In this document: positions 1-7,851 of the stretch, one piece after another
How positions within the stretch are numbered: the first letter of the stretch is position 1
Layout of the letters: each line of letters opens with the position of its first letter
NCBI GenBank assembly: GCA_029212925.1
Contig: JARGOB010000002.1
Location: 62,001-126,000 of the forward strand
DNA length: 64,000 bases
Direction: 5' to 3'
Source of the DNA: Coxiellaceae bacterium
GTDB lineage: Bacteria > Pseudomonadota > Gammaproteobacteria > Coxiellales > Coxiellaceae
The notes under the pieces: model-generated
Database searches by the model: none
What the model saw: only the letters and a program-made list of their open reading frames with translations
Told to the model about the DNA's origin: nothing
Position numbers and translations under genes: made by a program

Positions 1-101
1 GCAAAAGTAAGCTACCTTACAACGAAATGCGCTAGAGTGAGATGGATTTCGTTGATTTTTGAGTACCGTAGCAGAGTTGCACTTACCAGATGACAGCAAC
101 C
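1..101. repeat. Palindrome-rich non-coding stretch at the window edge
   Basis: No gene is visible. A perfect 9-bp dyad (CAACGAAAT at 20-28, ATTTCGTTG at 46-54) sits inside weaker nested repeats: GCTAC at 11-15 against GTAGC at 68-72, and GTAAG/CTTAC at 7-20. It adjoins the next repeat and may be a second intergenic element cut by the window edge. Confidence 0.35.
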
Positions 102-228
102 ATTGAGCTTTCACGAAAAGATGAGATGCAAGGCAAAAGCAAGCGAGTAACCGGAGTTTACAGCTAGCTAAATGAGGATTACGAGCGAGCTTTTAACACC
201 GCAGATCGCTTTATCATGAAAGCTCAAT
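102..228. repeat. MITE-like palindromic element, copy 1
   Basis: A 127-bp element bounded by a perfect 12-bp terminal inverted repeat (ATTGAGCTTTCA at 102-113, TGAAAGCTCAAT at 217-228). Its interior (core ACCGGAGTTTAC, then AAATGAGGATTA, then GAGCGAGCTTTTAACACCGC) is nearly the same as in the two copies at 34624-34875. It ends one base before the metI-metQ stop codon. It carries no ORF, and almost the whole length can fold into one imperfect hairpin, as expected of a non-autonomous MITE or a structured 3' element. Confidence 0.75.
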
Positions 229-229
229 C

Positions 230-1675
230 TTACCAGGCAATAATTGCTTCGCCGTCAGGGTAGGCCCTCATAGTCGCCGCAACCACTTCCGGCGAATGCA
301 TCACCTTAATCAGCTTATCGAACTCCGCTTTATTTTCTTCTGGCTTTTTAACCACGATTACATTGGCATATGCTGAGTCTTTACCTTCGCGAATCAATGC
401 TTGATTCGCCTTTAAGCCTGCTGCTTTTAAGAAGTCATTGGTCAAACCAACTAAAGTCGCATCTTTAAACACACGTGGCAATTGCGCAGCATCCAACAGC
501 TTAAACTGCAAATGTTTAGGATTGCTGATGACGTCATGCAAATTGACCAACAAGCCTGAACCTGGCTTGAGCTTAATCAAATGATACTTTTGTAACAACA
601 ATAACGCTCTGCCCTCATTACTAGGGTCATTAGGCATGGCAACAACAGCATCATTTTTCAGCTGGCTTATATTGCTGATTTTTTTCGAATAGAAACCCAT
701 GGGGTAGATAAACGTCTTAGCAATCGGCATCAAACTCAAATGACGCGATTTAATTTGCGCATCGAGGTACGGCACATGCTGGAATATATTCGCTTGTATG
801 CTGCCATCGTTCAACGCAATATTCGGCTGCACATAATCATTAAAACCAATCACATCAATATCTAAGTCGTATTTTTTACGCGCCACTTCAGCCGCAACTT
901 TCATCACTTCTTGTTGCGGACCTACCATCACACCGACACGCATCGCTTGGCCATCCATATGCATCCATGGTAAAGCACTGCCAATACACAACAACCACAG
1001 CACAACACAAATCGTTACCACACCGGCCAGCCGACGGATCTTCGCCAAGTAGTCGCCGTACGATTGAATCAATTGCACCAAAATAACCAGCAAGACAACC
1101 GTCTCCAGCATCACCCATGGATCAAAGCGCTGATAGCCATAATTGATCGCGAGCTCACCCAGGCCACCACCGCCAACGGCACCGGCCATCGCCGAATAAC
1201 CAATTAAGCCAATAATGGTTAACGTTGCGCCTTTGACTAAACTGGGTAACGCTTCAGGCAATAATACTTTCATCGTTAACTGCCAACGATTAGCACCCAT
1301 CGCATCCGCGGCTTCTAACAAACCTGGTGACACTTCCATAATAGCGGTTTCTGCTACGCGCGCATAAAACGGAATCGCTGCAACTATTAGCGGCACTATG
1401 GCGGCATTAACCCCGATCGATGTGCCAACAATCCAACGCGTAAACGGAATAATACTGATAAGTAAAATAATAAATGGTACCGAGCGCGTTACATTCACAA
1501 TAAAACTCAGTATGACATTCAGCGGGCGACTCACTGCCATGCGGTTGTTTTGCGATAAAAACAACACCACACCTAAAAACAAACCAATAAGCACACTGAC
1601 AAAGCTGGCAATAAAGACCATATATATGGTTTGCCACGTCGCAATTAATAAAGGCTGTAATGCGAAATCGCTCAT
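230..1675 (-). CDS. metI-metQ: Fused methionine ABC transporter permease/substrate-binding protein (MetI-MetQ)
   Basis: Inner-membrane permease and methionine-binding domain of the MetNIQ importer in one 481-aa chain. Residues 1-215 are a MetI permease, with several membrane segments and the ATPase-docking EAA loop (EAADAMG at 121-127). Residues 217-237 are an extra hydrophobic helix. From about residue 244 (MRVGVMVGPQQ) a complete NlpA/MetQ domain follows. In E. coli these are two proteins of about 217 and 271 residues, and MetQ is a lipoprotein. Here there is no lipobox, so the extra helix would tether the binder on the periplasmic side. The ATG overlaps the metN stop by one base (TAATG), implying coupled translation. 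Families are clear; D/L-methionine as substrate is inferred from them and from metN. I see no SAM riboswitch upstream. Confidence 0.9.
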   Translation of the reverse strand: MSDFALQPLLIATWQTIYMVFIASFVSVLIGLFLGVVLFLSQNNRMAVSRPLNVILSFIVNVTRSVPFIILLISIIPFTRWIVGTSIGVNAAIVPLIVAAIPFYARVAETAIMEVSPGLLEAADAMGANRWQLTMKVLLPEALPSLVKGATLTIIGLIGYSAMAGAVGGGGLGELAINYGYQRFDPWVMLETVVLLVILVQLIQSYGDYLAKIRRLAGVVTICVVLWLLCIGSALPWMHMDGQAMRVGVMVGPQQEVMKVAAEVARKKYDLDIDVIGFNDYVQPNIALNDGSIQANIFQHVPYLDAQIKSRHLSLMPIAKTFIYPMGFYSKKISNISQLKNDAVVAMPNDPSNEGRALLLLQKYHLIKLKPGSGLLVNLHDVISNPKHLQFKLLDAAQLPRVFKDATLVGLTNDFLKAAGLKANQALIREGKDSAYANVIVVKKPEENKAEFDKLIKVMHSPEVVAATMRAYPDGEAIIAW

Positions 1676-2679
1676 TACGTCAGCACCTCCACAGCAATCT
1701 CTTGCTGCTTGAGATAATTCATTGCCTGCTCGACATCCGATGGCGTACCCAACAATTCACAAACGGTATAACCAAAAGGTGTCGATTGAATATTCTCAAT
1801 GCTGGCACGCAAGATATTCACCTCTATATTATGGTGACGTATTAAATCAGTAATCACTGGCTTATCACTATTCTCTGCAATAAATTCCAACTTAACAAAT
1901 ACACTTTGACGCTCATCATCTTCACGTTGCGGCAACTGAAGATCCAATGGTGGATGCAATAACTGCCGCGCCACAGCGGTTTGCGGATTCGAAAACACAT
2001 CAATAACGCGACCACACTCAATAATATGACCACCATCAATCACCGAGACGCGATCACAAATCTTCTTAACCACCTCAAGCTCATGGGTAATCAACATGAT
2101 CGTAATACCTAAGCGCTGTCGAATATCGTATAAAAGATCCAAAATCGCATGGGTTGATTCGGTGTCCAGTGCTGACGTCGCCTCATCGCACAACAACACA
2201 TGCGGATCTGTCGCCAACGCCCGTGCAATAGCGACCCGCTGTTTTTGGCCACCACTCAGCTGACGCGGGTAATGATGCATTCTTTCCGACAAACCCACCA
2301 ATTCAAGCAACTGCTCAACTTTGGCTTTGATTTTTTGTTTATCAAGGTGCATGAGTTGCATTGGCAGCGCCACATTAGCAAATGCATCACGTGACTCCAG
2401 TAAATTAAAGTGTTGGAAAATCATACCAATTCGATGACGTGCAGCTAACAATTGCGGCGTTGTCATATCACACATCGACTGCCCATCAACCGTCACCTGC
2501 CCTTCGGTAGGTCGCTCAAGCAAATTAACGCAACGCAATAAGGTACTTTTACCGGCGCCGCTTTTACCAAGCACGCCAAAGATTTCGCCCTTATTAATCT
2601 GTAAATTGATCTTATCAAGCGCACGCATTGGCTTGCCATGCATCTGGTACACTTTTGAGACTTGGCTCAATTCGATCAT
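1675..2679 (-). CDS. metN: Methionine import ATP-binding protein MetN
   Basis: ATPase subunit of the methionine ABC importer, 334 aa, cytoplasmic face. Walker A GKSGAGKS lies at about 38-45, the signature LSGGQ near 143, and Walker B (VLLCDEATSALD) around 161-172. The last 75 or so residues match the C-terminal NIL/ACT-like domain that binds methionine and inhibits transport in MetN. The length is typical. First gene of a two-gene operon with the fused metI-metQ, overlapping it by one base. The roughly 100 bases upstream, before the tail of the frameshifted gene, show no obvious MetJ boxes. Confidence 0.93.
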   Translation of the reverse strand: MIELSQVSKVYQMHGKPMRALDKINLQINKGEIFGVLGKSGAGKSTLLRCVNLLERPTEGQVTVDGQSMCDMTTPQLLAARHRIGMIFQHFNLLESRDAFANVALPMQLMHLDKQKIKAKVEQLLELVGLSERMHHYPRQLSGGQKQRVAIARALATDPHVLLCDEATSALDTESTHAILDLLYDIRQRLGITIMLITHELEVVKKICDRVSVIDGGHIIECGRVIDVFSNPQTAVARQLLHPPLDLQLPQREDDERQSVFVKLEFIAENSDKPVITDLIRHHNIEVNILRASIENIQSTPFGYTVCELLGTPSDVEQAMNYLKQQEIAVEVLT

Positions 2680-2776
2680 TTAGTCACCTGGTAATTTATT
2701 TGGACTCACAATGATCAATAGTATCCGATCGATTACATGAAGTAAATCTACTGCATTCTATTGCAACAGGTTAATT

Positions 2777-2938
2777 CTATCCGCCGCGCAGCACTAAAAC
2801 TTTATATTCTCTCACGGCTGTATCTACCGACACACCTGCACCAGGAGCACTGCGATGCAACTGATTACGCATGGCCACTAAAGCAGACGCGGCAGCGCGA
2901 TCCGCTTGTGTATAAGCTTCAATTATGCTTAAAAAGTT
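2777..2938 (-). pseudogene. Out-of-frame C-terminal continuation of the preceding gene
   Basis: Just before the stop at 2929 the minus strand has a run of five T. Slipping back one base there, or adding one T, opens an uninterrupted -1 frame reading FLSIIEAYTQADRAAASALV and on to a TAG at 2777-2779. It is protein-like, with the same Ala-rich composition as the gene. One missing T in a homopolymer (mutation or assembly error) is the simplest cause. Restored, the protein would be about 548 aa. Confidence 0.6.
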
Positions 2939-4422
2939 CGTGATCTAACCAAAGCTTCGCCAGAACCCGTCTCAGAAATATCTGGCGCTATACCGACATC
3001 CACTTGGCGCGCTGATACCGTGAGCACACTCAGTGCCGCCAAGTCTGCAGCACTAACACGACCTTCGGTCATAGTTACCCCTGCCGAAGAGCGCTTTTGA
3101 CAAGTGTGCACCGCCGCTGACATCGCATCAATAATATCGCAACGTCGATTACCACCTTGCGGCACTACCACCAATTTACCCGGCAATGCTGACAGTAAAT
3201 CATTAAAATCTTTACGCCCATAAGGCACTGCCATTTGATAAGAGCATAAACTTAATGCTGGCGTAAAGCCGCCACTCTTCAGCGCTTCTAATTGCTCACG
3301 AACAAATACATTGACACCTTTTGCAGTTGTCTCACATTCAGCTGACGACAAAACTACAAAACGTATATTCGCTTGAAGCGTATCCGCTAATGCGCGCTGC
3401 CCTGCATCATCACTCATTCGCAAACGATGCAATAAGCCACGTAAACCTTGCTGCAGCGCTTTACCACTGGCCTCATCTGTGTCAACCAGTAATACCTTCA
3501 ATCCTTGAGTGGCACGATGCACGGCTTCCGCCAGAATCACATTCGGTAAGCGCACTCGGCTTTCACCCTCAGTAACGGCATCGACTGGGTGCGCAGTATT
3601 CGATTGCATAGCCACTGCGCTTGCCTTTGCAGCAGGTGCCGCTAACACCGCATCCGTTAATGCATGTGTATTCGCCATAGCATCCAGTACAGCATGGTAA
3701 CTTTCCAAATTAATGTGCAGTTTATTATTAACTGCATAAGTGGCACCAACAGCACCGCTCAACAGCGCGCAATTTTCTAATCTAGCAAGCTCAGTTTCGT
3801 CATGCGACTGCCCAAGCAGCTCAACAGCACTTGCTCTTGACCCTACAACTGGCTCAATTGCCCGGAAACGACGCCCATCATGCAAACCCCGCAATCCTCG
3901 AGTCATGCCTTCAGCCATACGCGCCATGCGATCATTGCTACCTTTGGTGATTGATGCATTTTGCATAGCGGACGTAGGCAACGATAAATACATGGCACCA
4001 TCACTGCCTTTCGCTTCAGCAGCAACCGCCAGATCTAAACTTTCTCTGTACGCTTTCTTCAATGGCGCACCAACAGGCCCAATCGCTTTAGACCTTAAAA
4101 CATCGCCTAGGTAAGCCCTATCAAAAGCTGCTGGCTGCAATACACTAATGGTCATCCACAACTGCTGTTGCTGTTGTAATTTTTCAGCATCTGCTTTTGT
4201 TGCTTCGATAGCAGTGCAATAATGCGGCAATCGCGCCATTAATAAACCCGCCATAGCCCCTCCCATCGTATTGTCTTTTGCACACTGCAACACACGCAAC
4301 GTCATTGCATCGGTATCTTTAATGAGTGCTTGGCATCTTTCTATTTGTTTCTGATGAGCAAATTTTTCGGCGTCAGTTGGTTCACGTCTTCTTCTCAAGG
4401 TAGTCTCCCACATCCCTGGCAT
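2929..4422 (-). CDS. Unrecognised protein, probably frameshifted near its C-terminus
   Basis: A 497-aa product I cannot assign. The start at 4422 is favoured by AGGA four bases upstream and overlaps the end of ygfA by 41 bases. The N-terminal 40 residues are charged, and residues about 85-95 contain a Gln run. The second half has a faint subtilase-like order: hydrophobic strand plus VDTD, then an alternating strand, then LSLCSYQ, then VVVPQGGN resembling the oxyanion-hole region. The catalytic GTSxA motif is not visible (the equivalent reads TGSGEA), so any peptidase relation would be degenerate. The frame stops at 2929, but reading continues in the -1 frame for 50 more residues (see 2777-2938). 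Function unknown; the subtilase likeness is a weak inference. Confidence 0.6.
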   Translation of the reverse strand: MPGMWETTLRRRREPTDAEKFAHQKQIERCQALIKDTDAMTLRVLQCAKDNTMGGAMAGLLMARLPHYCTAIEATKADAEKLQQQQQLWMTISVLQPAAFDRAYLGDVLRSKAIGPVGAPLKKAYRESLDLAVAAEAKGSDGAMYLSLPTSAMQNASITKGSNDRMARMAEGMTRGLRGLHDGRRFRAIEPVVGSRASAVELLGQSHDETELARLENCALLSGAVGATYAVNNKLHINLESYHAVLDAMANTHALTDAVLAAPAAKASAVAMQSNTAHPVDAVTEGESRVRLPNVILAEAVHRATQGLKVLLVDTDEASGKALQQGLRGLLHRLRMSDDAGQRALADTLQANIRFVVLSSAECETTAKGVNVFVREQLEALKSGGFTPALSLCSYQMAVPYGRKDFNDLLSALPGKLVVVPQGGNRRCDIIDAMSAAVHTCQKRSSAGVTMTEGRVSAADLAALSVLTVSARQVDVGIAPDISETGSGEALVRSRTF

Positions 4423-4969
4423 GTATTCCTGTCGGTGTAATCACTTTATCCATCGGTTGATCCCACCGCTCCACTGGCATATCTTTGCAAAATTGAAAGT
4501 CATATGCAATGCCAATGCAAAATGGACGTCGACGCTGTGTACCAATCCAGCGGTCATAAAAACCTGCCCCCATCCCTAAGCGGTAATTGTCTGCATTAAA
4601 TGCAACAATAGGTACAATAATTAACTGTAAGATTTCACCATCGACTGGTTGTAGGCTTGAATAAACCGGTTCATCGATACCAAATCTATTTTTATGCCAC
4701 ACAGTTTCATTATCATATGGATAAAAAGCCATGGTGCGCTTATCAAAGTCGGTGATCACCGGTGTATAACATTTTTTTTGCAACTGGCTTACTGCTTGAT
4801 AAATCACATCAGTAGACACTTCACCCTTGATCGCATGATACAAACCAATATGTTGCGCTTGTTGAAATTCAGGCAATGCAACTAACTGCTGACAAATAAC
4901 ATCGGCGGCTTGTTGTTTTTGTTGATCGGAAAGTTGTTGGCGTTGTTTGATAAAATCGGCGCGTAACAT
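4382..4969 (-). CDS. ygfA: 5-formyltetrahydrofolate cyclo-ligase
   Basis: ATP-dependent conversion of 5-formyl-THF to 5,10-methenyl-THF, cytoplasmic, 195 aa. The family signature is clear: VPIVAFNADNYRLGMGAGFYDR with the glycine-rich substrate loop, and an N-terminal KQRQQLS segment. Length is normal. It follows 6S RNA directly, as in most gammaproteobacteria, where the two are co-transcribed; the RNA ends within about 8 bases of the ATG and there is no good Shine-Dalgarno sequence. Its folate role fits the glycine cleavage operon about 7 kb away, which makes methylene-THF. Confidence 0.95.
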   Translation of the reverse strand: MLRADFIKQRQQLSDQQKQQAADVICQQLVALPEFQQAQHIGLYHAIKGEVSTDVIYQAVSQLQKKCYTPVITDFDKRTMAFYPYDNETVWHKNRFGIDEPVYSSLQPVDGEILQLIIVPIVAFNADNYRLGMGAGFYDRWIGTQRRRPFCIGIAYDFQFCKDMPVERWDQPMDKVITPTGIHARDVGDYLEKKT

Positions 4970-4976
4970 AAAAAAA

Positions 4977-5150
4977 TGTCCTCGATTCGTTGCAGGATTT
5001 GTTTGAACCTAAAGAGTTCAAGAAGGATCTTGGCACCACCATCAGGCTTTCAACTACGAGGTCGACTTGCACACAAGTGATGTTTACCGCTGATCCTGAT
5101 ATGCGTAATTATCGGTTTAAACGCATGCGCTGCAACGCAATCAGAGGACA
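4977..5150 (-). ncRNA. ssrS: 6S RNA
   Basis: Regulatory RNA that mimics an open promoter and sequesters sigma-70 RNA polymerase in stationary phase. About 174 nt. The ends form a long closing stem: TGTCCTCTGATTGCGTTGCAG-like 5' arm (about 5130-5150) against CTGCAACG then AATCGAGGACA (about 4977-4996), followed by seven U. The 3' half has the TTGAAC-loop-GTTCAA hairpin seen in E. coli 6S RNA. Position between zapA and ygfA is the conserved gammaproteobacterial one. A TATAAT lies at the right distance upstream. Ends are estimates to a few bases. Confidence 0.88.
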
Positions 5151-5155
5151 GAACC

Positions 5156-5161
5156 ATTATA
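5156..5161 (-). promoter_or_regulatory. -10 box of the 6S RNA promoter
   Basis: TATAAT on the minus strand, about 6 bases before the inferred 5' end of 6S RNA at about 5150. No strong TTGACA-like -35 box lies at 16-18 bp. Confidence 0.6.
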
Positions 5162-5222
5162 TAATAGTTTCGCTGTTCAGCATAACCCCTTTGCGAACAA
5201 TTTTATTTTAAGCAACGAAACC

Positions 5223-5537
5223 TTAAGCTAAAGCCGGCTCTTCTATTTCCAACGCTTGCTCAATTTTTTTCTCTAAGCTTTTAACCCGTTGATTTAACGC
5301 ATCAGAACCATTATCTGCATGTTTTTTATAACTCATCAATTCATGACTGATGTTCAATGCAGCAACTACCGCAATACTGTCGGTCATAGAGCCGCTGGCA
5401 GATTGCTTAACTTTGCGCATTTGCGCATCCAAATAATTAGCTGCTTTATATAATGCTTGCGCCTGTTCTGGCGGACACTTTATATTATAACTGCGATCCA
5501 TGATGTTAATAGAAACCATATTATCTTGCCCACTCAT
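5223..5537 (-). CDS. zapA: Cell division protein ZapA
   Basis: Z-ring-associated protein that bundles FtsZ filaments at midcell, 104 aa. The N-terminal part (VSINIMDRSYNIKCPPEQAQALYKAANYLD) is the characteristic globular head; residues about 60-98 form the coiled-coil tail with heptads (ALNQRVKSLEKKIEQALEI). Length is normal for the family. The start overlaps the stop of the upstream coiled-coil gene by four bases, so they are coupled, and 6S RNA begins about 70 bases downstream. Confidence 0.93.
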   Translation of the reverse strand: MSGQDNMVSINIMDRSYNIKCPPEQAQALYKAANYLDAQMRKVKQSASGSMTDSIAVVAALNISHELMSYKKHADNGSDALNQRVKSLEKKIEQALEIEEPALA

Positions 5538-5737
5538 GACATCTCATCCCTTAATTGTGAAATTATCGTTTTAACTTGTTTGGCGAGCTCTTGGTTTTTG
5601 GTCTGTAAGCTGGCACGCTCCTGTATCGAGCTCGCTAATTGATTTTTGAGTTGCTGATTATCATGACGCAATGCGACATAAGCATCCAACAGAATGCTGA
5701 TCTGCTTTTCTAAACGGCCGAGCTCAACTGTATACAT
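5534..5737 (-). CDS. Small coiled-coil protein (TIGR02449 family, ZapB-like in shape)
   Basis: A 67-aa protein, almost entirely one predicted coiled coil (LGRLEKQISILLDAYVALRHDNQQLKNQL and onward, Leu/Ile at heptad positions). It matches the small family usually found directly upstream of zapA in gammaproteobacteria. The four-base overlap with zapA suggests a joint role in division, but no function is established that I know of. Confidence 0.8.
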   Translation of the reverse strand: MYTVELGRLEKQISILLDAYVALRHDNQQLKNQLASSIQERASLQTKNQELAKQVKTIISQLRDEMS

Positions 5738-5796
5738 CGTTCAATCCTTGTCCGTTGTGACAACTTGGGCACATCATACCTGAGAATGCTGCCATT

Positions 5797-7593
5797 TTAA
5801 ACTGCCATGGTGGCCTGTTTTAACCAAGCCACTTCGGCATCGCCTAAATCAGGTGACAACGTATCATACACCCGCTGATGGTAAGCATTTAACCACTGCA
5901 CTTCGTCAGCAGATAATTGCTCAACAGCAATTAACTTGCGCACATACGGTGCCAGCGTTAATGTTTCCAGCTGTAAAAATGGACCAAAACCATTGTCCGC
6001 TTGCTGGTCACACTCTTTAATTAAACATAAGTTTTCGATACGAATACCAAATTCATCAGGCAGATAAACACCCGGCTCATTACTAATCACCATACCATCT
6101 ACCAATGGCACCTGCGTTGCCGGACCACCGCGCGACACGCGCTGCGGGCCTTCGTGCACACATAAATAACAACCAACACCATGACCGGTGCCATGCGCAT
6201 AATCCCACTGCTGCTGCCATATAAACTGGCGTGCCAACGTATCCAATTGACCGCCATGCGTGCCTTGTGGAAAACGTAGCTTCGATAACGCAATATGCCC
6301 TTGCAATACCGCTGTATACAATTGCTTTTGCTTCAGTGTTGGCTCACCCAAGTGCATCGTACGTGTGACATCCGTCGTGCCATCCAAATATTGCCCGCCG
6401 GAATCCAATAAATACATGTTGCTATCATCAACCGCTTGATCGGTTTCTTTGGATACCGCGTAATGAATAATCGCACCATGATCAGCAAAACCACTAATGG
6501 TGTTAAAACTTAAACCCTTAAAGTTTTTACCTTGCGCACGAAACTCTGCTAACTTGTCTGCACACGACAATTCAGTAACACCTTGCTGCCAGTTGTTTTC
6601 TAACCAATGCATAAAACGACATAAGGCGATACCATCGACACGGTGTGCCTCACGCATACCGTCTTGCTCGATAGGGTTTTTACAGGCTTTCATCATATCA
6701 ATCAGGCCAGGAGCAAAAGCGACTTCTGTATTTTCTACTTGCTGTAACATCCACCACGTGGCCGCTGATGGATCCATTAATAATAATTCGCCTTTGAATT
6801 GCTGCAACTCGGGACCGATCGCCACATAGTCATGACACTGAATTTCTTGCTCGCGCAAATAGTTGGTAACATCTTCCGTCACTTTAGTACCCGAGACAAA
6901 CAAATGTGCTTTATCCGCAGTAATCATCGCATAGCTAATACACACCGGGTTAAAATCAATATCATTACCGCGAATATTATATAACCACGCAATCGCATCC
7001 AAGGTATTTAACACCACCGCATCGCATTCCATTTCTTGCAAATATTGCTGCACGTGTTCGATTTTTTGTTTGGCACTAATGCCTGCATACTCAACCGACC
7101 ACAAGGTAATATCAGTGGCTGGTAAAGACAGGTCTTCATTACGAATCGCATCGACCAAGTTGTCATCAATCGATACCAGCTCACCACCGGTTTCGGATAG
7201 TGCGGCTTGAAAGCGATCCATTTGTGCAATGCTCATCACACGCGGATCAACACCAACACGCACACCACCTTGCATCACCAACCACTCATCAATCGGAGCT
7301 GCCACGCCCTGCAACTGAGCCATCAGTTTAAACTCACTCATATCCAGTTCTTGCTCGGCTTGTAATACGTAGCGGCCGTCAGTCCAAAGATAAGCTTCAT
7401 CTTTACCCACCAACACATCACCAGCAGAACCAGTAAAACCACTGATCCATTGGCGACGCTGCCACACCTCAGGTACATACTCGTCTTGGTGTGCATCAGA
7501 TGATGGCACGTAATAAAAGTCCAGATTATAGTCAGCCATTTGTTGGCGCAATGCGGTTAGTTTATCAACCGTGGTTGTGGTGGCAGTAGTCAA
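5797..7593 (-). CDS. pepP: Xaa-Pro aminopeptidase (M24B, three-domain type)
   Basis: Removes N-terminal residues preceding proline; cytoplasmic, two-metal M24 enzyme, 598 aa. This is the long form resembling eukaryotic XPNPEP1, not the 440-aa E. coli PepP. Two creatinase-like N-terminal domains (about 1-150 and 160-305) precede the pita-bread catalytic domain (about 310-530) and a C-terminal extension of about 65 residues. Metal ligands are visible: Asp in LLDSGGQYLDGTTDVTRT (about 398 and 409), His in GTGHGVG (about 472), Glu in NEPGVY (about 506) and Glu in RIENL (about 520). In E. coli pepP heads the ubi genes; here it points away from ubiH. Confidence 0.92.
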   Translation of the reverse strand: MTTATTTTVDKLTALRQQMADYNLDFYYVPSSDAHQDEYVPEVWQRRQWISGFTGSAGDVLVGKDEAYLWTDGRYVLQAEQELDMSEFKLMAQLQGVAAPIDEWLVMQGGVRVGVDPRVMSIAQMDRFQAALSETGGELVSIDDNLVDAIRNEDLSLPATDITLWSVEYAGISAKQKIEHVQQYLQEMECDAVVLNTLDAIAWLYNIRGNDIDFNPVCISYAMITADKAHLFVSGTKVTEDVTNYLREQEIQCHDYVAIGPELQQFKGELLLMDPSAATWWMLQQVENTEVAFAPGLIDMMKACKNPIEQDGMREAHRVDGIALCRFMHWLENNWQQGVTELSCADKLAEFRAQGKNFKGLSFNTISGFADHGAIIHYAVSKETDQAVDDSNMYLLDSGGQYLDGTTDVTRTMHLGEPTLKQKQLYTAVLQGHIALSKLRFPQGTHGGQLDTLARQFIWQQQWDYAHGTGHGVGCYLCVHEGPQRVSRGGPATQVPLVDGMVISNEPGVYLPDEFGIRIENLCLIKECDQQADNGFGPFLQLETLTLAPYVRKLIAVEQLSADEVQWLNAYHQRVYDTLSPDLGDAEVAWLKQATMAV

Positions 7594-7650
7594 AATATTC
7601 CCCTTTCAATATATCATCATTGCTGTACACGGTAGGCTGAACGATAGTTT

Positions 7651-7751
7651 ATATCAAGGCGCACAGCGTCCACTTGTCATCCCGGAAAACGACGAAGTCG
7701 TTTATCCGGGATCCAGTTTATATTTCCTGGATGCCGGATCAAGTCCGGCAT
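7651..7751. repeat. Composite of intergenic repeats
   Basis: The gap between pepP and ubiH holds three repeat pieces. At 7651-7669, ATCAAGGCGCACAGCGT matches the left end of the palindromic element at 34406-34510, which is truncated here. Next, ATCCCGGA at 7679-7686 pairs with TCCGGGAT at 7705-7712, with GACGAAGTC inside. Then ATGCCGGA pairs with TCCGGCAT at 7731-7751. The last two belong to a dispersed CCCGGA-type hairpin family found elsewhere in the window. Confidence 0.65.
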
Positions 7752-7762
7752 GACAGTGTCAC

Positions 7763-7797
7763 CCAGCCAACAGAGCCAGCCAACAGAGCCAGCCAAG
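7763..7797. repeat. Short tandem repeat, 13-bp unit
   Basis: CCAGCCAACAGAG is present at 7763-7775 and 7776-7788 and partially at 7789-7797, 2.7 copies in all. Non-coding; about 55 bases before the ubiH start. Confidence 0.8.
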
Positions 7798-7851
7798 CAT
7801 GACAGCATTACAAAATTTGTGATATCGTAGCAGACTTATTAAGGAAACAGA

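Noticed and set aside
2680..2776. SAM riboswitch or MetJ box array upstream of metN
   Set aside because: No S-box-type structure or repeated AGACGTCT sites could be found in this short stretch.
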